Positions 63,211 to 64,000 of a DNA stretch of 64,000 bases are shown one piece after another. The DNA is from Pandoraea vervacti. Lineage in GTDB: Bacteria > Pseudomonadota > Gammaproteobacteria > Burkholderiales > Burkholderiaceae. The stretch is from positions 1,674,001-1,738,000 of the forward strand of contig NZ_CP010897.2 in NCBI RefSeq assembly GCF_000934605.2, read 5' to 3'. Under the pieces are notes generated by a model. The model saw only the letters and a program-made list of their open reading frames with translations, was not told where the DNA came from and searched no databases. The position numbers and the translations under genes are program-made. The number at the start of each line of letters is the position of its first letter. Within the stretch, counting starts at the first letter, position 1.

Positions 63211-64000
63211 ATGACTTCTGAAACAGCGAAGCCACGCCCGGGCTTTTGGCCTGCACGCGCGGCAACGATGGCATTACTCTTTTGCAGCGGTTTTCTTTAT
63301 GCGACGTGGGGCGTTCATGTGCCCACCGTCAAGGCGATGTTCGACCTGAACGACGCGAGTCTGTCGGTGGCGATGTTCGCCGTGGCCGGTGGCGCGATCG
63401 TCACCATGTCGCGCATGGCGCGTTGGGTCGGGCGCGCCGGTAGCCAGCGCGCAAGTCTGCACGCCGGGATCGCGCTCGCGCTGACCAGCGCCTTCCTGCT
63501 GTCGATGCCCAACTATTGGGGCCTCGTGGCATGGCTGGCGTTGTACGGCGCGGCGAACGCGACGTACGACGTCGCAGTGAACGCCCAGGCCGCCACGCTC
63601 GAAGCGCGCTATCGCAAGCCCATCATGGCGTCGCTGCACGGGTGTTTCAGCCTGGGCGGCATGGCGGGCGCGCTGGTCGGCGGTGCGTGGCTCGCCCATC
63701 AGGGCTCGCCGCAGTGGCACGTCGGGTTGGCGGCGCTCGGGTGCGCGGTCGTGATTGTCATTGGCGCCCGGTTCATGCAACCGGACATGTTGCCGGGAGA
63801 GGCCCCGGTGGCGAACGCGCAGGCTGGGACACCTGCGCGAAAGCACACGCCTGCGCCCTTGCTCGACGATGCAGCCCGCCGCAAACTCAACCGCAAGCTC
63901 ACGGGCTTCGGCGTGCTCGCGTTCCTTGGTCTGGTGGTGGAGGGCGCGATGTACGACTGGACGGCCGTGTACATGCGCGAAGTCGTTGCTGCCCAGGGCG
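63211..64000 (+). CDS. MFS transporter, YbjJ-like (C-terminus cut by window edge)
   Basis: 263 residues visible, starting MTSETAKPRPGFWPARAATM. First helix LLFCSGFLYATWGVHVPTVK with the MFD segment, the GAANATYDVAVNAQAATLEA motif and MASLHGCFSLGGMAGALVGG are typical of YbjJ-type major facilitator proteins. Seven helices are in the window. Substrate unknown. Confidence 0.82.
   Translation, partial: MTSETAKPRPGFWPARAATMALLFCSGFLYATWGVHVPTVKAMFDLNDASLSVAMFAVAGGAIVTMSRMARWVGRAGSQRASLHAGIALALTSAFLLSMPNYWGLVAWLALYGAANATYDVAVNAQAATLEARYRKPIMASLHGCFSLGGMAGALVGGAWLAHQGSPQWHVGLAALGCAVVIVIGARFMQPDMLPGEAPVANAQAGTPARKHTPAPLLDDAARRKLNRKLTGFGVLAFLGLVVEGAMYDWTAVYMREVVAAQG

Overview
The window reads as chromosome of a high-GC beta-proteobacterium of the Burkholderiaceae, most like Pandoraea or a near relative. 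This is inferred from codon use, from gene families (Burkholderiales-type FdsGBAD formate dehydrogenase, three-gene PntAA/AB/B transhydrogenase, AspD/AspT) and from the oxalate cluster; no rRNA or other marker in the window proves the species. Coding density is high, and I found no tRNA, rRNA, CRISPR array or prophage. The one mobile element is an IS110-family insertion sequence.

Layout. 1-4766: branched-chain/short-chain acyl-CoA catabolism (SDR fragment and acyl-CoA synthetase on minus; acyl-CoA dehydrogenase and 3-hydroxyisobutyryl-CoA hydrolase on plus). 4948-5952: YggT and a small unknown. 6389-16291: a peptide uptake and degradation island (RpiR regulator, isoaspartyl peptidase, GsiABCD-type ABC importer, P1-family DmpA-like aminopeptidase, M55 D-aminopeptidase). 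16664-23183: a DUF4118-PAS protein translationally coupled to an alpha/beta hydrolase, then a Ugp-type ABC importer. 23364-28389: UspA, small lipoprotein, RarD-like permease, HisN-type phosphatase, MATE exporter, YXWGXW-type protein. 29124-34293: two AspT-type antiporters and aspartate 4-decarboxylase. 34645-38064: a putative truncated TpsB-like outer-membrane protein, an unknown, an EamA permease.

38076-56835 is an oxalate/formate island: fdsGBAD, an IS110 element, a FadR-type GntR regulator with a small membrane protein, a PanE-family reductase, then oxlT-oxc-frc (oxalate:formate antiporter, oxalyl-CoA decarboxylase, formyl-CoA transferase), a lone PAS protein, a second frc and an FAH-family protein. 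56989-61629 holds a LysR regulator divergent from a 124-aa unknown plus pntAA-pntAB-pntB. 61714-64000 holds another LysR and a truncated YbjJ-like MFS gene.

How the genes work together. Oxalate enters in exchange for formate, is activated by CoA transfer, decarboxylated to formyl-CoA, and formate is oxidised to CO2 with NADH by FdsGBAD; the transhydrogenase could turn that NADH into NADPH. The aspartate locus is an analogous decarboxylation/exchange cycle, so two 'virtual proton pumps' sit about 15 kb apart. The best new signal is an AT-rich operator-like motif (ATAYCGTATATSA) found upstream of five separate transcription units of the oxalate island, including the probable gntR operon itself; it straddles the -10 of the likely oxlT promoter and suggests one GntR-controlled regulon. 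Other unexplained structures are a 58-nt two-tier inverted repeat upstream of oxlT, three copies of a 35-bp element made of inverted DnaA-box-like 9-mers with an identical 17-nt spacer, and at least ten short intergenic tandem repeats with 7-12 bp periods.
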